DNA of 64,000 nt from Chaetoderma sp. LZ-2023a (Eukaryota > Mollusca > Caudofoveata > Chaetodermatida > Chaetodermatidae): the NCBI GenBank assembly GCA_034401795.1, contig CM067372.1, positions 41,024,429-41,088,428 on the forward strand, given 5' to 3'. Shown one piece after another: positions 23,401 to 38,400 of the stretch (positions within the stretch are counted from its first letter, which is position 1; every line of letters starts with the position of its first letter). Under the pieces are notes generated by a model, which worked only from the letters and a program-made list of their open reading frames with translations, made no database searches and was not told the origin of the DNA. A program made the position numbers and the translations under genes.

Positions 23401-26400
23401 AACAGAGCGCACAGTTCAAAATACAACAATCTGGAATGCTGTTGCATTATTTTCTTTAATTAGGAATGACAACCGAATCAAAAAGGAAAAATTAGTACAC
23501 AACCTGAAATTGCTAAAAGAATTTAAAAGAATTATGTTCAGTGATTATTGCCTAACACTCTGCAACTAAGTATATACTTGGTATTTCCTGACAGACTCAG
23601 GGTCTGCAGCGAAAGAAAGAAAATTATATGGCGATTCGACGGAGTAACTAGCTGGTTTTCTCAAAGGCGTTACCTAGCTATTGATAGCTGGTTTTCCATA
23701 GAGCTTTGTGTTTTGATTAGGACTTAGTGAACACATGCGTGAAGCGATCAAGAAAAAATGGATACATGCGCGAATGGATTATAACTGTATTTCTTTACTG
23801 CTGAATGATGAGTTTTAAAATCCTATAATCTGCTCAATTTTTTCATGATTTTTCAATTTTTTCAATTACATTGTAGAAAATCGCGATTTTCGATTAAATC
23901 GCGAAATCGCGAAGCCTACTTTGTTATTCTCATAGGTATCATTAAGTATCGTGATATGTATCGTATCGTGGCTTAGTGTATCATTGCAACCCTAGTTAAT
24001 TGGGTCACTGTGACCTTCACCTTTGAGTGGTTGACCCCAAAATGGATAGGGTTCTTCGAAACACCAAGTACAAACCTCCCACACAAGATTGGTAAAGATC
24101 CCTTCAATAAGACTCGAGCTATCATACGGAAACGTAATATCTAATTGGTTGGGTTACTGTGACCTTGACTGTTGAGCATCTGATTGCCAAAATCGATATG
24201 GTTCTTCTGAACACCAAGGACAATCTCCCACCGAAGATTGGTAAAGATTCCTTTCATAACTTGAGTTATCATCCAGAAACGCAATATATTATATTTTCTT
24301 TGTCACTGTGACCTTGACCTTTGACCTAAAAATCGATAGAATGATTTGGAACACAAAGGACAACTTCCCACCCAAGTTTGGTAAAGGTCACTCTAGGAGA
24401 ACCCCTAACAGACCCCCCTTTAGTGGGTTGGTCTGTAGTTTTATTAAACACTATAAAAACATACATACCTTTCAATCACTACTTGCTAAATCAAATATCT
24501 GCATTTAGCTATCAGAATAAAATTTTTATACTCGCTTACATACTCCCTAATGCCAATAACCATCACCATGTAGACCCTCAACCAGCCTTCTGGTAGAGGG
24601 ACCCCCTGCATTAGCCTTACAATAAACTGGCACCAGTCTGTACACACTCCTTGGTGACGCCTGTCACTAAGCACGCTCGCGCATGCGCAGTAGGTCCCAA
24701 ATGTGAAAACTGATTCACTTTTCTAAATTTAAGTGCCACATATCCAGAATAGATTCTCAAATCAATACCCAGCGGGGTGGCTGAGGCCGGGTCGTAGTGA
24801 TTGAACGGCAAGTATGTTTTTATAGTGGTTAATAAAACTACAGACCAATCCACTAAAGGGGGGTCTGTTGGGGGTTGTTATTACACCACAAAAACATCCA
24901 TTACCGTTCAACCACTACTTGCTAAACCCGTAGATTTGGTCAGTGCCCCACTACGAAACTTTGGTGGGAGGAGATTTGAGAATCCATAAGCAAGGATAAA
25001 AATCAAACAAAAGATAACCAAATGTTAATAACATAACATAATGGTGCATCTTAATCAATCACACAGTGATTATCAAAAAAGGATTTCTTTAAACTTAAAG
25101 AAATAAATAAAAACCAAAGAACAACTCACACCATTACATGCAGACCCACAGTCCTAACGAAAATGGTGGGATGTGCTTGGTAAATCGTCTTCAGCCTTTT
25201 TAGTTAAAATCATAAAGTTCCTAAACAAGGAAGCTACTGTGCTCTGGTCTTTTTCAATAAAAAGTAGTAAAAGTAGACTCGGATTTCCATCCTGTAACTT
25301 GCATAACTTCGTCTACAGAAGAGCCAGCAAAAATGGCAAAAGAGGAAGCCATCCCTCTAATGACATGAGCTTTAATGTGAATGGTCTCACAAATCCATCT
25401 GGGAATAGATGCCCTAGAGACTGGACTGGCCAACCCCTCCTCATACGGAACCCAGAAAAGGGACAGATCGGATCTCCAAAAATCAGAACGACGCTTATAA
25501 ACTTATGGAGCTCTGACAGGACACAAAAATCTGTCAGCCGGAGAAAAGGAGGTTAAAGATTGTGAAATAATCGGCTTAGCTGGATAACGGATTGATTGAG
25601 TCTTTGACAAAAATTCCCTTCAAGGATATAAGACCAAACCGTCCCCAGATTCGATAAACCTATCCTTTTCAGCGGAGAAAACATGGATTTTGGATCGTCT
25701 TCTAGTAGAAGCAGATGCAATTAGAAAAACGGTCTTAAAAGTTAAAAGATTCAAGCTAATCGTAGAGATAGGTTGGAAATGATGACCTGCCCAAGAACCT
25801 GAAGAACCAGAGCCAAGTTCCAGGAAGGCAAAGGTTTAACACCTGGAGGACGAATATTACCTAACCCTCTGATCAAAAGATTAAGAACCATAGTATCTTC
25901 AACTTCAGCGTTCAACAAACCAGGAAGAGAAGATGCAAAAGAAAATCTATATCCTCCTACAGTGTTAGCAGACAGATGTAAAGAGTCGAACAGATAAGAT
26001 AAGGAGTCTAGCATCTGGGAAATAGAAACAGAATCAGGCACGAGACCTTGATCTGAACACCATTCTCCAAAAATCTTAAGCCGACCCTTGTAAACTCTTC
26101 GAGACGACTCCCTCCTGGCAGAATCGAAGATTTCCTGAGATCTTGTAGAAACTTTATTCTCAAGGATCGAGCACTCGATATACTCCAAACGCACAGACTT
26201 AAGATTCCTGGGTTTGGATGATGGTAGGTACTAGAAGATCGAGGTCTACAAACCAGATCCTTATTGGCCAAAAGGGAACTATTAACAAGATCTCGCAGAT
26301 CTGGTCCCTGACTTTCTTCAGAACCAAAAGAAATCAGGATTGTGGGAGGGAACGCATAAGCGAAGATTCCTGACCAGGACCGAGACAGGGCATCCACAGC

Positions 26401-29400
26401 CCACGCCCGAGACAATTGGTCCGCAAGAAAACTCAGACAGCCTGGGACATGAGTGGACACTCGAAAATTTGTATTCATGCGACACCACATGAGGAGGGTC
26501 CACACTTCCAAGTACAGGAGAGACGACTTTGTGCCCCCCTGCCTGTTGATATAAGAGACTGCTGTCGAATTGTCCGATCGAATCGAGAACTAGAGACCCT
26601 TAACCTGACTGTCCGAAAAGGGAGACATGAAAGATAAAATCTGGCCAATCAGACATGTCGCAAACAGATTGGATCTAGTGACACCCCAAGAAAGACTCGA
26701 TCCTCCTTCTAAAAATGAAAGAAAACCCCATGGCAATGACTGAACGAATCCAACCCAGAACAGAAGCCTGGATTTACTTTCCACAGAAGAGCCTCTTCTT
26801 AGACTCCTTGACGAGCATAGAAGACAACAACCCCTCTAAAGCTAATAGCTTCTAATTAGAGGAACAGAAGACCATTTGGGAGGAGACTGCAGAGAAGGGT
26901 TCTAGATCCAAGAATATCTGGCCCTTTTGATAAGGGCCGCCCTTAAAGATGTGGCAAGCTTACTATATGCTAAAGAGGACTGCTTATAGAAAACACATAG
27001 ATTACATCTGCCATGATGCTCCAACCAAAATCATGGGCTATATCCTTATTGCTTAGCCCTCACTAAAGAGGTAACTCATGTTTATTATGGATATTTTAAT
27101 AATACCGCTTACTCTGAATGGAGAAGTCTCATATCAGTATAGCTTAACTTATTAAAAAGCTAAAGACTGCAAAAATTATAGATAATTTTATTTATAGAGA
27201 TTTAACCAGATATCGTGGGAAATCAAAAAACCCATAGTAAGCCTAAGGGAGTGCTTAGAGTCAAGATATAGCCAAATCCTGTACCTGAGATCTGCAATAA
27301 TCCCGACTGGAATTCGAAAACCTCAAATTGTGACAGAATTTAGCAAGATAAAATGAAGAAAAGAAATTACGGTTTCCCAAACCACCACTCAAAAAGATGA
27401 AATAAGGGAAACTTACTTGTGATGACATCATCACAATTCTACGAATAGAACGCATGACAAGGTCCTGTTAAGAGAACTATGGCAAACATTTGACTATCTA
27501 ATTTAAAAATCGTATAATAATGGAGCAGATTTAACAAGAAAATTGTTATTGAATACATCAACGGTTGCCTAGCCGCTCGGGCTTGACAGATCATCTTGTC
27601 AGCTTGTCAAATAATACTTGATCTACGCAAGTAGTTCTTACAAATAGTGTTAATGTATGGAATCCTTCACCAACAGAAGCAATTAACGCGCCAACATAAA
27701 ACACATACAAAAACGACCTAGACTCATTCTTCAAGTCACAGGGTTTTATATATATATATATATATACCTAAGGTCGACTAACTCCCAAGATTGCACTCAC
27801 TACTTCTACACTGAAGTATTAGACTGCAATCACTGGAAAATCATCAGCCTGAACGTGACAGGATCCTATAATGATTGCAAAACTGTGTCCTATATTTAAA
27901 TCAACGACATAGGAAAAAAGAAGCCAGCTTCAAGACTTGGCTTAGGTATACTGATCAATTAGATATCCTAAACCATTCGATATTTATGCCCAGAGGCAGA
28001 AAACTTAAAAGATTTTGTATATATTTATTGATTCTTATATTTATAGTCTTAGAATCAATAATTTCATCTTTGTAATAACAAATGACATTGTGTTAGAAAT
28101 CCCGATAAAAGGAAAGATTGAACACTGATACTTTATATTAACTGTCTGGATACTGAATTTTGCAGACGACATATTACAACTGTAATATCTCTGGACCTGC
28201 AAAATATTTTGAAAACATTTTGACCGAAAATTGTTGGTGGCCGCTTAAATCCAGATTCTCAGCCATTCCTCCACCCCTCCAGCGCAACCCCCACCCCACT
28301 CCAACCAGCCCGTCACCAGCCCCCAGACAACTTCAACGAGCAAAAAACCCAAGACCCACCGAACAGTCCGGGAACAATCCGACCGAAAGTTGCCAGTGGC
28401 TTCACTGTTATCCAGTCAACTCGGCCCAAATACACAACCCCGGCCCACCCTCAACTCGGCCTAGTTCCAACTCGACCTATGTTTATGCCTAACATGTGCG
28501 AATATACCCTTGGGTCTAGTTGACCCTACAGTATCACCCATAACCACATACGAATGCACATATGCGCACACATGTATATACCTATAGGTGCACTATTAGG
28601 CCGAACCGACACTGCGCATTTAGCTGTACATATGAACATAGTTATAGCAATATTATTGGGCTAACCAGTACGCTTAAATAGGATAAAGTTTATCGAGTGT
28701 AGCAGGCCTACCTAGACTTCTATGGTAGCTACTACACACGATAATCTGTATACCATGACATACACGGAAATCTCGGTAATATCTTAAGATCGCCATTGTC
28801 TTACAAAGATAGTGCTTTTAGGATTGTCTACGTCTTATGTAAAACAGTTGCGCGTTAGTGAAAATAATAGACACTAATAATTCTGACCGTCTTTTAATAA
28901 AGAGACGTAAACGCCAGTAAATACTATTAGATCCACCAACAGACGACTAATGATGGTATAATACGACTGGTGTAAGAGGGATCTCATATTTCCATATCAT
29001 CAATTTTTGAAGAAAAATTCCGAAATCAAGGATATAGAATATGAGATTCCCAATTATTCCATGCTTCCAGCCAGGTAAAAAGATTTCATCTTGAGAAGGG
29101 TTCTCCAATTGTGATACCAGCGATCGAAAAGAGAAGAAAGAAGCCAGTTAAATGCATTCCTAGGCCTATTTGACCATTAAATCGGGCCGACATGACTTTT
29201 TATCCTAGGCCGATCCGACTAATTTAAGTAGGCCGGGTTGGCAATTGGACCGACTCGACTGGAATTCGCTTCACCAACAACCCTCAGCCAGACCGCCCCC
29301 AAACAAAACCAGCAAATCCCGAGTCCCCGCCCCCCAAAACCACCGTCCGGAGGCCTGCAGCAACCCAGTCAAAATATAGCAAAAAAAATTACGCTAGAAA

Positions 29401-32400
29401 AGGGAAAACAACCAAAAATCTGGAAAAAATTAAAACAGCGAACTCACCGAAACTATGTCAACGCAGAAGAATTCGGCTTATATTCCTTCTTCCTGCCCCC
29501 TTATCCGCTTGATTATCTTTTCTAAGCGACTATTGTTCTTGTAGACATTAATCTTTTAGTCATACTGATCCCTATGAAACCTTTACTGAATCTAATTCTT
29601 TTCAGCAACTGACAAAACTAGACTACGATTTACGCCAGATCAGGGTTTTCCCTATACAAATTCACTCCCTTTGGTTAAAATAAATATGTCAACCTGCCGA
29701 CATAAGAGGTAAAAGGAGCGTGAAAAAAGGCTGACTGGCCCGAAGACAACTGGCCATCTAAAGTTGGATTTAAGTAAAAATCGTATTTCGAGATAATGCG
29801 TAGAATAGATCGACTTATCGGCTGATGATATGCGCATATAAAATAATCTGCAACAAAAAACCCATATGGCAACCAGTCAGAAGAGTCTTTAATTACGTTG
29901 AAAATTGTCACTGATAAACGAATAAATGTCTCAATAGACTACAATTCCAAGAGAGACCGCCAATGAATATTTCCAGCCATTCAACATTTCCAATATTAAA
30001 CAAATACGGAAATATGACTAAATCTTAGGCAAGAATATGACAAGATTCTAGGAAAGCGAACATGTAAACCGGACTTGAAGAACAAAACTGGAACCCCAGG
30101 AAGTTCTCTATCACCTGAAATCCAAAACAGGAAGACAGACCCGGAAGCTAATCCTAGAACACAAAAAGATCCATTAAAACCGGAAATGACCTTATCCCCG
30201 GCTGTACGAAATCCGGATGTGGGAAAAACGGAAAACGGAAATGCGTAACCGGAAGTAGATACAGGAAACTGATCAAGATTCTACAACCCGGATGTACAGA
30301 ATTACCGGAAGAGGAAGCTGAACTGGAAACGGATAACAGACCCAGATAAGCATTCTTCCTACTGGAAGTAGCAACACTACTACCGGAAGAGGAAGCTGAA
30401 AAACCGGAAACGGAACTAGATGAAAGATGCAATGCCAGGTCCAACAGACCCAGATAAGCATTCTTCCTACCGGAAGTAGCAACACTACTACCGGAAGAGG
30501 AAGCTGAAAACCGGAAACGGAAGTAGACGGATGATGCAATGCCACATTCTTCCTACCGGAATCGGAACTCTATAGCCGGAAACGGCGGAAGTTGACGAAA
30601 AAGCCAGATTATCATGAGTCACCGGATGTTCAGCCAAGCCAGAAACAATCACGGTGCTCATTTCCGGATGCCCGGTAAAACCAGAAGACAATCCGGATGG
30701 CAAACCCGCTTGCCCGGACAAGCCAGGAGCAGAGACGGGAGCAGAGGCGATCGGCGATCCTAAAACATTCCTGGCAATCGGTATCACTGAGAAACGAACT
30801 TTTGCATGTGATGACAAATCAGAAGCTTCCGCCACCGATGCCATCTCTTGAGGATTATGATGATCCTCAAGACTAACATGGTCTTTGGCCTGGCTCCTAC
30901 CAGAGGATGACTTACCAGGCTTCTTTCTCGAGTCGCCGGATTTACCTTTTGGAGACTTGATCTGTTGCCTAGATGTCAAGGAAACCGGCTTAGCCCACTT
31001 GCGCAGGCTTAACGACAAAATCTTTGAAGAATGATTTAGATAAGACTAATGGCCAACCCTTACAAATCCCACACAGTTTTTATTTTGAGGGGAGCAGGAG
31101 GTACACCTCAGGTAAACGTGGCCCGCATAGTCCTTAGCGTGAAAAACGATCACACTTGATTGACGTACATTTTACTTTCTCAGAATTTAAGGACACTTCC
31201 TTTGAAAAATAAGAAATGATAAGAAATAAAGCAGCTAGCTTTTATGAGGATACGTCATAGGCGTACTTAAGAAAGTGACTGAAGAAAGGAATCATAATGA
31301 TTCCTGAATGATGATGTTTGAGGGCACTAGGAACTACGTTAATAGGAGTGGTACTGGCTATTTTATAACATGGTACTCTTGATGGTATATAATAGGCCTG
31401 GTTACTCTAACCTCGAAAACGGGAGTAGTGACACGAAAACTGGTAACTCAAAAACTAGAGTTACAAACACCTCTAAAACACCATGATATAAAAAGTTAAA
31501 CATAACTTAGGAAGGATGGGTTTCATGGTAGGCAATATTCGTGTCAAATATAGTAATAACTGAAAACTTTCAGTAGCAAAGCTAAAACTTTTATATCAGA
31601 TTGATAGCAGGCAAACTGTACTGCTAGCAGAATATTTGAAAAGTGAATCAGTTTTCACATTTGGGACCTACTGCGCATGCGCGAGCGTGCTTAGTGACAG
31701 GCGTCACCAAGGAGTGTGTACAGACTGGTGCCAGTCTATTGTAAGGCTAATGCAGGGGGTCCCTCTACCAGAAGCCTGGTTGAGGGTCTACATGGTGATG
31801 GTATTGGCATTAGGGAGTATGTAAGCGAGTATAAAAATTTTATTCTGATAGCTAAATGCAGATATTTGATTTAGCAAGTAGTGATTGAATGGTAATGGAT
31901 GTTTTTGTGGTGTAATAACAACTAGAGTTATCCCACCGGGCAAAGCAAATGCTATATACCCCACATATCTACATGGGGGGGCGTATAATTACAGAATGGC
32001 AGGAATTGTGAAAATGAAACGTGAGCATTACAGCTCGACCGGCTTAGGAAAATGTTTATGTTGGGTTGACATTGTGACAGGAACACATTGTAACCACTGG
32101 TTTAGATGGGATGGAATGGATGAATCTTTTGTTGTGAATCTTTGCCCCTATTCCTAAACCGTCATTTTGCTAGTTGTGCGCGCATACGCATATTTTTACT
32201 GTCACACAAAGTGGGATTATACAAGTTGGATATGGTGTACTATGTAACCCTGTAACCTGATCATGCAATTTAGCTGCTCACAATTTTGACAGCAATCTAG
32301 TCTGAAATTAGACACTATTTAAGTAGAACACGGGAATTTTATTAACACATTAAATTAAAAGCATACTTGACTCAAAATAGACAAAAGTTGTTCTATTTTC

Positions 32401-35400
32401 ATGTGATCAAGTTTCCTCTCTATAGAATGATTAGGGCGTTTGTATGAACAAAACCAGTGGATAATTTCAACAGATACAGTAGACATTACATCTAATTATA
32501 ATTAAATGCCAAGAATTCAGTATTATAAATAAACATAAATTAAAGTTTTACCTGCGTCTGTATCTTGGCTGCTCTTGCCGCCACCGCATCGGTGGTCTTC
32601 TCATCATGGGGCTGCGTCTTGGTGGTGGTCGAATTGGTCTGGGTGCCAAAACAGCAGCTGCGGTCACTTCCTGACCATCTATCTGACCTGGGGATAACAA
32701 TCACACACATGTTTCTAAAGTAAAACTGACTAATGAGAGACCATCTTTTCCACAAGACGTGAGGCATGTATGAATGTATGGGAAAGCACACACACTCAGA
32801 CAGAAACACACATATCCCATGGTTCCTATATCCCCCCAAAGCAAAGCAAGATAAAAGCCGAATGCTGGTCACATGTCCCTCACCAATGGACAATCTGGTC
32901 TAGAATAGAGGGACCCGCTCTGTAATTCAAGTATCCGAATTCGTAATCAAGTAGATGATGTAAATCAGATGATCACGCCCGCAATGGCAGCCATGTTAGT
33001 GAGATGACATAATCACACTGGTTTGCAGACACATGCACTGATGACAAAGGATAATGATTATGAATAACGACTATAATTAACAAAGAATGAAACTTCCATG
33101 AAGTTTTGTCAAAATACTCCAAGCAAAGGTAGTTATCGAACGACAACCCAAAATTTGCATGGGCGGGTGGACTCATGCTCAGAACTTTAGACAGATGGAT
33201 GGACTGAATGACACACAAAATTTCCCTACTACCTTAGCCAACCTTCCCATGTTTCGTCGCGATACTTCAAGCAAAAGTAAACGAAAATGCAAAATATGTG
33301 CAGACAGGTGGACACACAGTCGGAAAGACCGATGGACGGACAGACTTACCTACAAAAACATACTATCCTAGCCAGCCTTCCCATGAATGTTCATGGCAAG
33401 ATGTACAGACAGATGGACAGACTTACTGACCCACAAAATAACATGTTCCATAGTACCATAGCCAACCTTCCCAGGAAGTTTCGTGACGATACTCCAAGCA
33501 TAAGTAGTTATCGAACGAAAAACTTAAATTTGCACAGACGGACACAAACTCAGAGAGATGGATGGACAAATGGATGGACTGATTAACACACAAAATAAGG
33601 TGCAGGTCCCTACCAGCATAGCGAACCTCCCGTATGTGTCATCATGATACTCCAATAGCTCTTCGCGGTATTAGAAAAATGAATATACCAGTATAGCTTT
33701 AATACCGGTAGTATTGTGATGTGCAAAATAGGCGTGGGTAGTATGATTCCATATCCAACGTATATCAGCGCTCCTGAAATAGTCGCTGTCAGTTAACTCG
33801 GATCCCAATACGGCTTAAATCCCCCGAAAATTACAAATGATTTGAATTTGCCATGAAATTACAACTATTTCCACGACCTGCGCAGAGATCGCCATTTTAA
33901 TAGCACCTGCGTGGCGATCACGACATAACCAGTGGCCATCTCATCCCAAACAAGAGGCCCATTGGGTCTGTATCGCTCACCTGGAACATTATCAGTGTCA
34001 CTTCCAATGACTTTCAGTCAAATGATTTAGTTTTCGAGATATTGACAACAATCTCTGGACTGTTTTTTTTGCATTAGTGATTTTGAACAATGTTTAAGTG
34101 AAACTAGATGATATCAGCGCTAACCACAGCTGGTTTCTTAACTGTCTCACTGCTCCAAGACAGTGCAGTCAATAATTTCAATTTTCAAAAGCTCTTGACT
34201 TGTTGAATATTTTGAAAACAATTCACTGAAAGTTGCTGGCGGCTTAGCCACCAACAACTTTCAGTCCAACTGTTTTCAAAATATTTATCAGGTTCAGAGA
34301 TATAACCTTCGGAATACGTCGTCTGCAAAAACTCAGTCAGACGGTTACTAGAGGTTTAAATACAATTTGAAGAAAATGGTCTCTAAAGGCAGGTAGGTGG
34401 TCTTTATAGCAGGTTATTCCCCACCACCACACAATCCATTTAACACATGCACATCTGGCTGAATCACTGAGTTAGCAGCAGGGGTAGGGTGGGCTGGAGT
34501 TGATTTAGAAAATAATTTGACTGAGTCATTGCTGCCTTAGGCAGCAACAACTTTCATTGCTGCCTAAGGCAGCAACAACTTTCAATCAAATACATTTCAA
34601 ATATTTTTAAGAGCATAGATGTCAGAGCACATAATACATATCTTAAATATTTCTGCAGTATTGGAAAGGTTAATCTCTTAATTGGAATTTAATATCTAGT
34701 TTGGCAATAAAATCTGACATGGTGATAAATCAATGGACAGTAGGAACAAACCATTATTTGCCCTATGAAAGTGAGACAGCAAATATTTAAGGAGTGATAA
34801 CTCTGGCATATGGCATCCTATCAGTTTCATTTTCACAACACAGATATTAAATGCCGTCATTAACATTGTGACCAAGTTTGGTGTCAATCCATCAAGAAAT
34901 AACAAAATGAGCCGCCACTGTTGGTGACGGACAGACAGATAGATGGACAGACATACAGAAGACGGATGGGGTCATCGCTATACGACAGCTGACTGACAAG
35001 TAAGCGGAGTTAAGAAAACCAATTTCGGCTTTAAAATCCATCAAATAAAAAAATTGAATATGGCAGCAAAACACGCTAAAATTTGATTGGTCTACGGCGA
35101 CCATGTTTTTTACCTATCAACTTCCCATGAACAAACTTTAATGGCCCTTAGTCTATAATCATATCCCCAAAATTTCAGCCCGATCCGTTCAGCGGTTCTG
35201 CAGAATAAGTCATTTTCACCAAAACTAGGTCATCCAAGATGGCCGCCGAACCATTTGGCCAATCAAGTTCCTTCTAACACACTTGGTTCAGCTCTAGCCC
35301 TATATGATATTTCGTGAGTTTTGAATCAATCCACCAAGCGGTTTCGGAGAAGATTTTTAAAGCCATTTCCTAAAATCGGCCAATATCCAAGATGACCACC

Positions 35401-38400
35401 GGCCAAATCGGCCGATCGGCTTTGTTTGAACAGACTTGGATCCCTATGCCCTACGGATACTTTCTGCCAAATATAATTGAAATCGGCCCAGTGGTTATTG
35501 AGAAGAAGTCACTTAAAGGAAAAAGTTGATGGACGGACAGACGAACAGACAGACGCCGGACAGACGGTCGCCATGGCATAAGCTCACTTGGCCATTCTGG
35601 CCAGGTGAGCTAATAAACACGCCCTTGGAATGAGAATATGCGACCAACTAAACCAGTTGATATTTGACTGACAAATATCAATGTTATGAGTAAAAAACGT
35701 TGGATATGGATATAAGCCCATATTTTAAAAGTTTTCCTGGATAGTTGTATTGATATATACGCCAGAATAATAAATAAACTTTCCAAGACAACCTGTGCTT
35801 TATAGGACGAATTTGCAATGGGACAAAACCACCAGGGATTGTGGAAATCTCTGCGCAGGGGTACAACTTATCCATGATAACACATACTACATAGACCACC
35901 ATATGCTGAGTAGGGCTTCATGATATACCAATATTATACCGAATACCGGTATCATAGCCATACCGGTAGTCATACCGGTATGATTTTGCTGATACTGAAA
36001 TATCAAAATATAACATAAAACTGGTATAACCTTCTGTTAGGCACATAATCCGCTTCCCATTAGTTACATTCCAATAATATATCTGGCTAATGCGATACGT
36101 TACTGCTCTTCGTATGGGAAAATTATATTTAACGATCACACTTGAAAATTTTCTTAGTTATCGGTATCTGTCAATTTGTTGTTAGAGGCTAGGGTTAAAG
36201 TAATTGATAAATTACTACTTATAAGAACATACTTCCCGCAAAAAAAATAGAATAAAACTTATTTTAACTAACCTCATAGGACAGGGGTTGGTTAAAAATA
36301 TCTAAAACCTATCTTTTCTTGCGCTAATATTTTATAATTTTGGGCCGTTGTTTTCTAGAAAATCATAATATCAAATGAATATTTTGCGTGATATTTTGCA
36401 TCAATTACTACAGCCTGATGTCAGTTAGCAATTTCCCGGAATTTTACAACTTTGTAGTGACCGGCCAATGGCCCAAGTAAAGAGGAACCGACATTTATGA
36501 GAAAGACTTCTCAGTCCCCGCGATGTATATCCACTTCTTATGTTGGTGGGTAGAGTTAGATATCGATCGATACAACCTACTGTAACGAGAACGAGGCTCA
36601 GCGAGCATAGGCATATTGTTTCTTAGCATATTATAGTCTATTTAGTATGTGTTATAATGGCTTGGTTGTACCACTGCGCAGAGATTTGCACGATTTCTGG
36701 CGGTTTCGTCCCACTGCAATTTCGTCGTACAAGGCACACGTTTTCGTGGACAGTTTATTTATTAGTTTGGCACATACATCAATACAAGTACAAAAGTAGC
36801 CAGGAAAATGAGTAAAACATAGATTTACATTCAGCATATCCAACGTCTTTGACTCGTAGCAATGACATTTATCAGTCAAATATCAACAGTCTTGGTTGTT
36901 CGCAGTTTCACTGGCCGAGTTTATTTGGGATGAGATTGTCATTGGTTACCGATATCGCGTGATCTCGACATGGAGTAGTTGTAATTTCGTGGCAAATTCA
37001 AATCATTTGCATGGACGATTTGGTTGAATTTCAGCTGTTTTGGGATATGATTTAACTGAAGACATTAATATTTAGCGTTTAATATCGGGACTCGTATAAT
37101 TTATTGGTTTTATTGTGGAAATTTGTGTCAACTGTTTCAGGAGTGATGATATAGACTTACTTCGTATGTATGGGAAATACGTTGACTATGGAATCGTACT
37201 AGTGGTGCCTCACTATTTTGTCCATCGTAATAATACCGGTATTAAAGGTATACCGGTACGGAAATTGATACCATAACCAGTATTCATTTTTCCAATACCG
37301 TGAAGCCCTAATGCTGAGAATACATAGGCCTATACTCGCTCCCATTAGAGTAGCGTGTATCGATCGATATCTAGCAACCCGGTAACATAAGAAGGGAATG
37401 GATCGCGCAGGGATTGAGTAGTTTTTCTCATATCATTGGTTCCCCTTTGGGTGGTCACTACAAAGTTGTACCATTCCGGGAAATCTCCAATGAACCAGGC
37501 TGAAGTAATCGAGACAAAATATGACGCAAAATATTTATTTGACATTATGATTTTCTAGCAAACAACCAGCCGAAATTTATAAAATATTAGCGCAAGAAAA
37601 GATATATTTTACACATTTTTAACCACCCTTTGTCCTATGAGGTTAATTAAAACAAGATTTATTCTATTTTTGTGAGACGTGCTTTCTTATAAGTAGCCAA
37701 TTTTCGTAGTTGTAATCATTAATTTATCAATTTCTCTAGCCACCAAACAACAATTTGACAGATACAATAAGAAAATGTTAAATGTGGTCGTTAAATATAC
37801 ACCTGTGCAAAAGTTAAGCACCAGCAAAAACAATAGAACGTAGAAACATGATGGTACAACTAGGCTGCCATACTTTTTGTCCCCGCGTTAGCTGACATAA
37901 TTCCAAGTACGAAATGCACATGCATGCATGACTTCACGCCGCTTGATGTCCGTGCGTGGTGGGAAACAGCACACGTGTTCAGTTATGTAAAAGTCCAGTT
38001 TGAGGTGTAGAACATTACATACAGATTTAGGCGACAAGATTAGGAATTTTGTGTTCATGACCGTGGTTTATTTGTACAGAGAGAATTAGCTTTTGATTGT
38101 GAACCGCTATGGCAAGACGAAGGTTAAGTGATCGTGTGAAATGGCAAATCATAGGCATGCATACCACTGGTATGTCATGCAGAGAGATTGGCAGACAGCT
38201 GAACATTAACCATACTGTAATCAGTCGTTTGATTGCAAAACATGGGCAAACTAACGAGGTGAAGGACAGGCCTAGATCTGGAAGACCGAAGAAGACTACT
38301 GCCCGTGATGATTGAGCCCTAGTACGCCTTGTTAGGAGATCTCCATTCACCAACAGCAGAGTGCTCAGCCAGCAATGGGAAACGCGCAATAGAGTGTCAG

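Larger units (their letters stand above)
24406..31922 (-). mobile_element. DIRS-like tyrosine-recombinase retrotransposon
   Basis: Inverted terminal repeats of about 310 bp: the sequence at 24406-24720 is the reverse complement of 31640-31922 apart from its outer ~45 bp, which are diverged. At 24787-24930 an internal region contains the complement of the left outer end (actaaaggggggtctgttg) fused to the complement of the right outer end (ggttgttattacaccac). This is the internal complementary region expected of DIRS elements, which use it to join a circular replication intermediate. AAC/GTT lies at both outer ends, as expected for DIRS. On the minus strand the order is a gag-like frame (about 31018-30154), an RNase H remnant (26.8-26.4 kb) and a tyrosine recombinase (26.2-25.2 kb). 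I did not recognise the reverse transcriptase core; 27-30 kb is degenerate or replaced. All frames carry stops. Confidence 0.85.

Noticed and set aside
23935..23995. Right end of the hAT-type element placed at 'gcaaccctag' (23984)
   Set aside because: The exact duplication CTTTGTTA places the true end at 23918; the later 'gcaaccct' segment looks like a remnant of a different element.
28160..29525. Proline-rich plus-strand frames inside the DIRS element
   Set aside because: Low-complexity, no domain, opposite to the direction of the element's genes.
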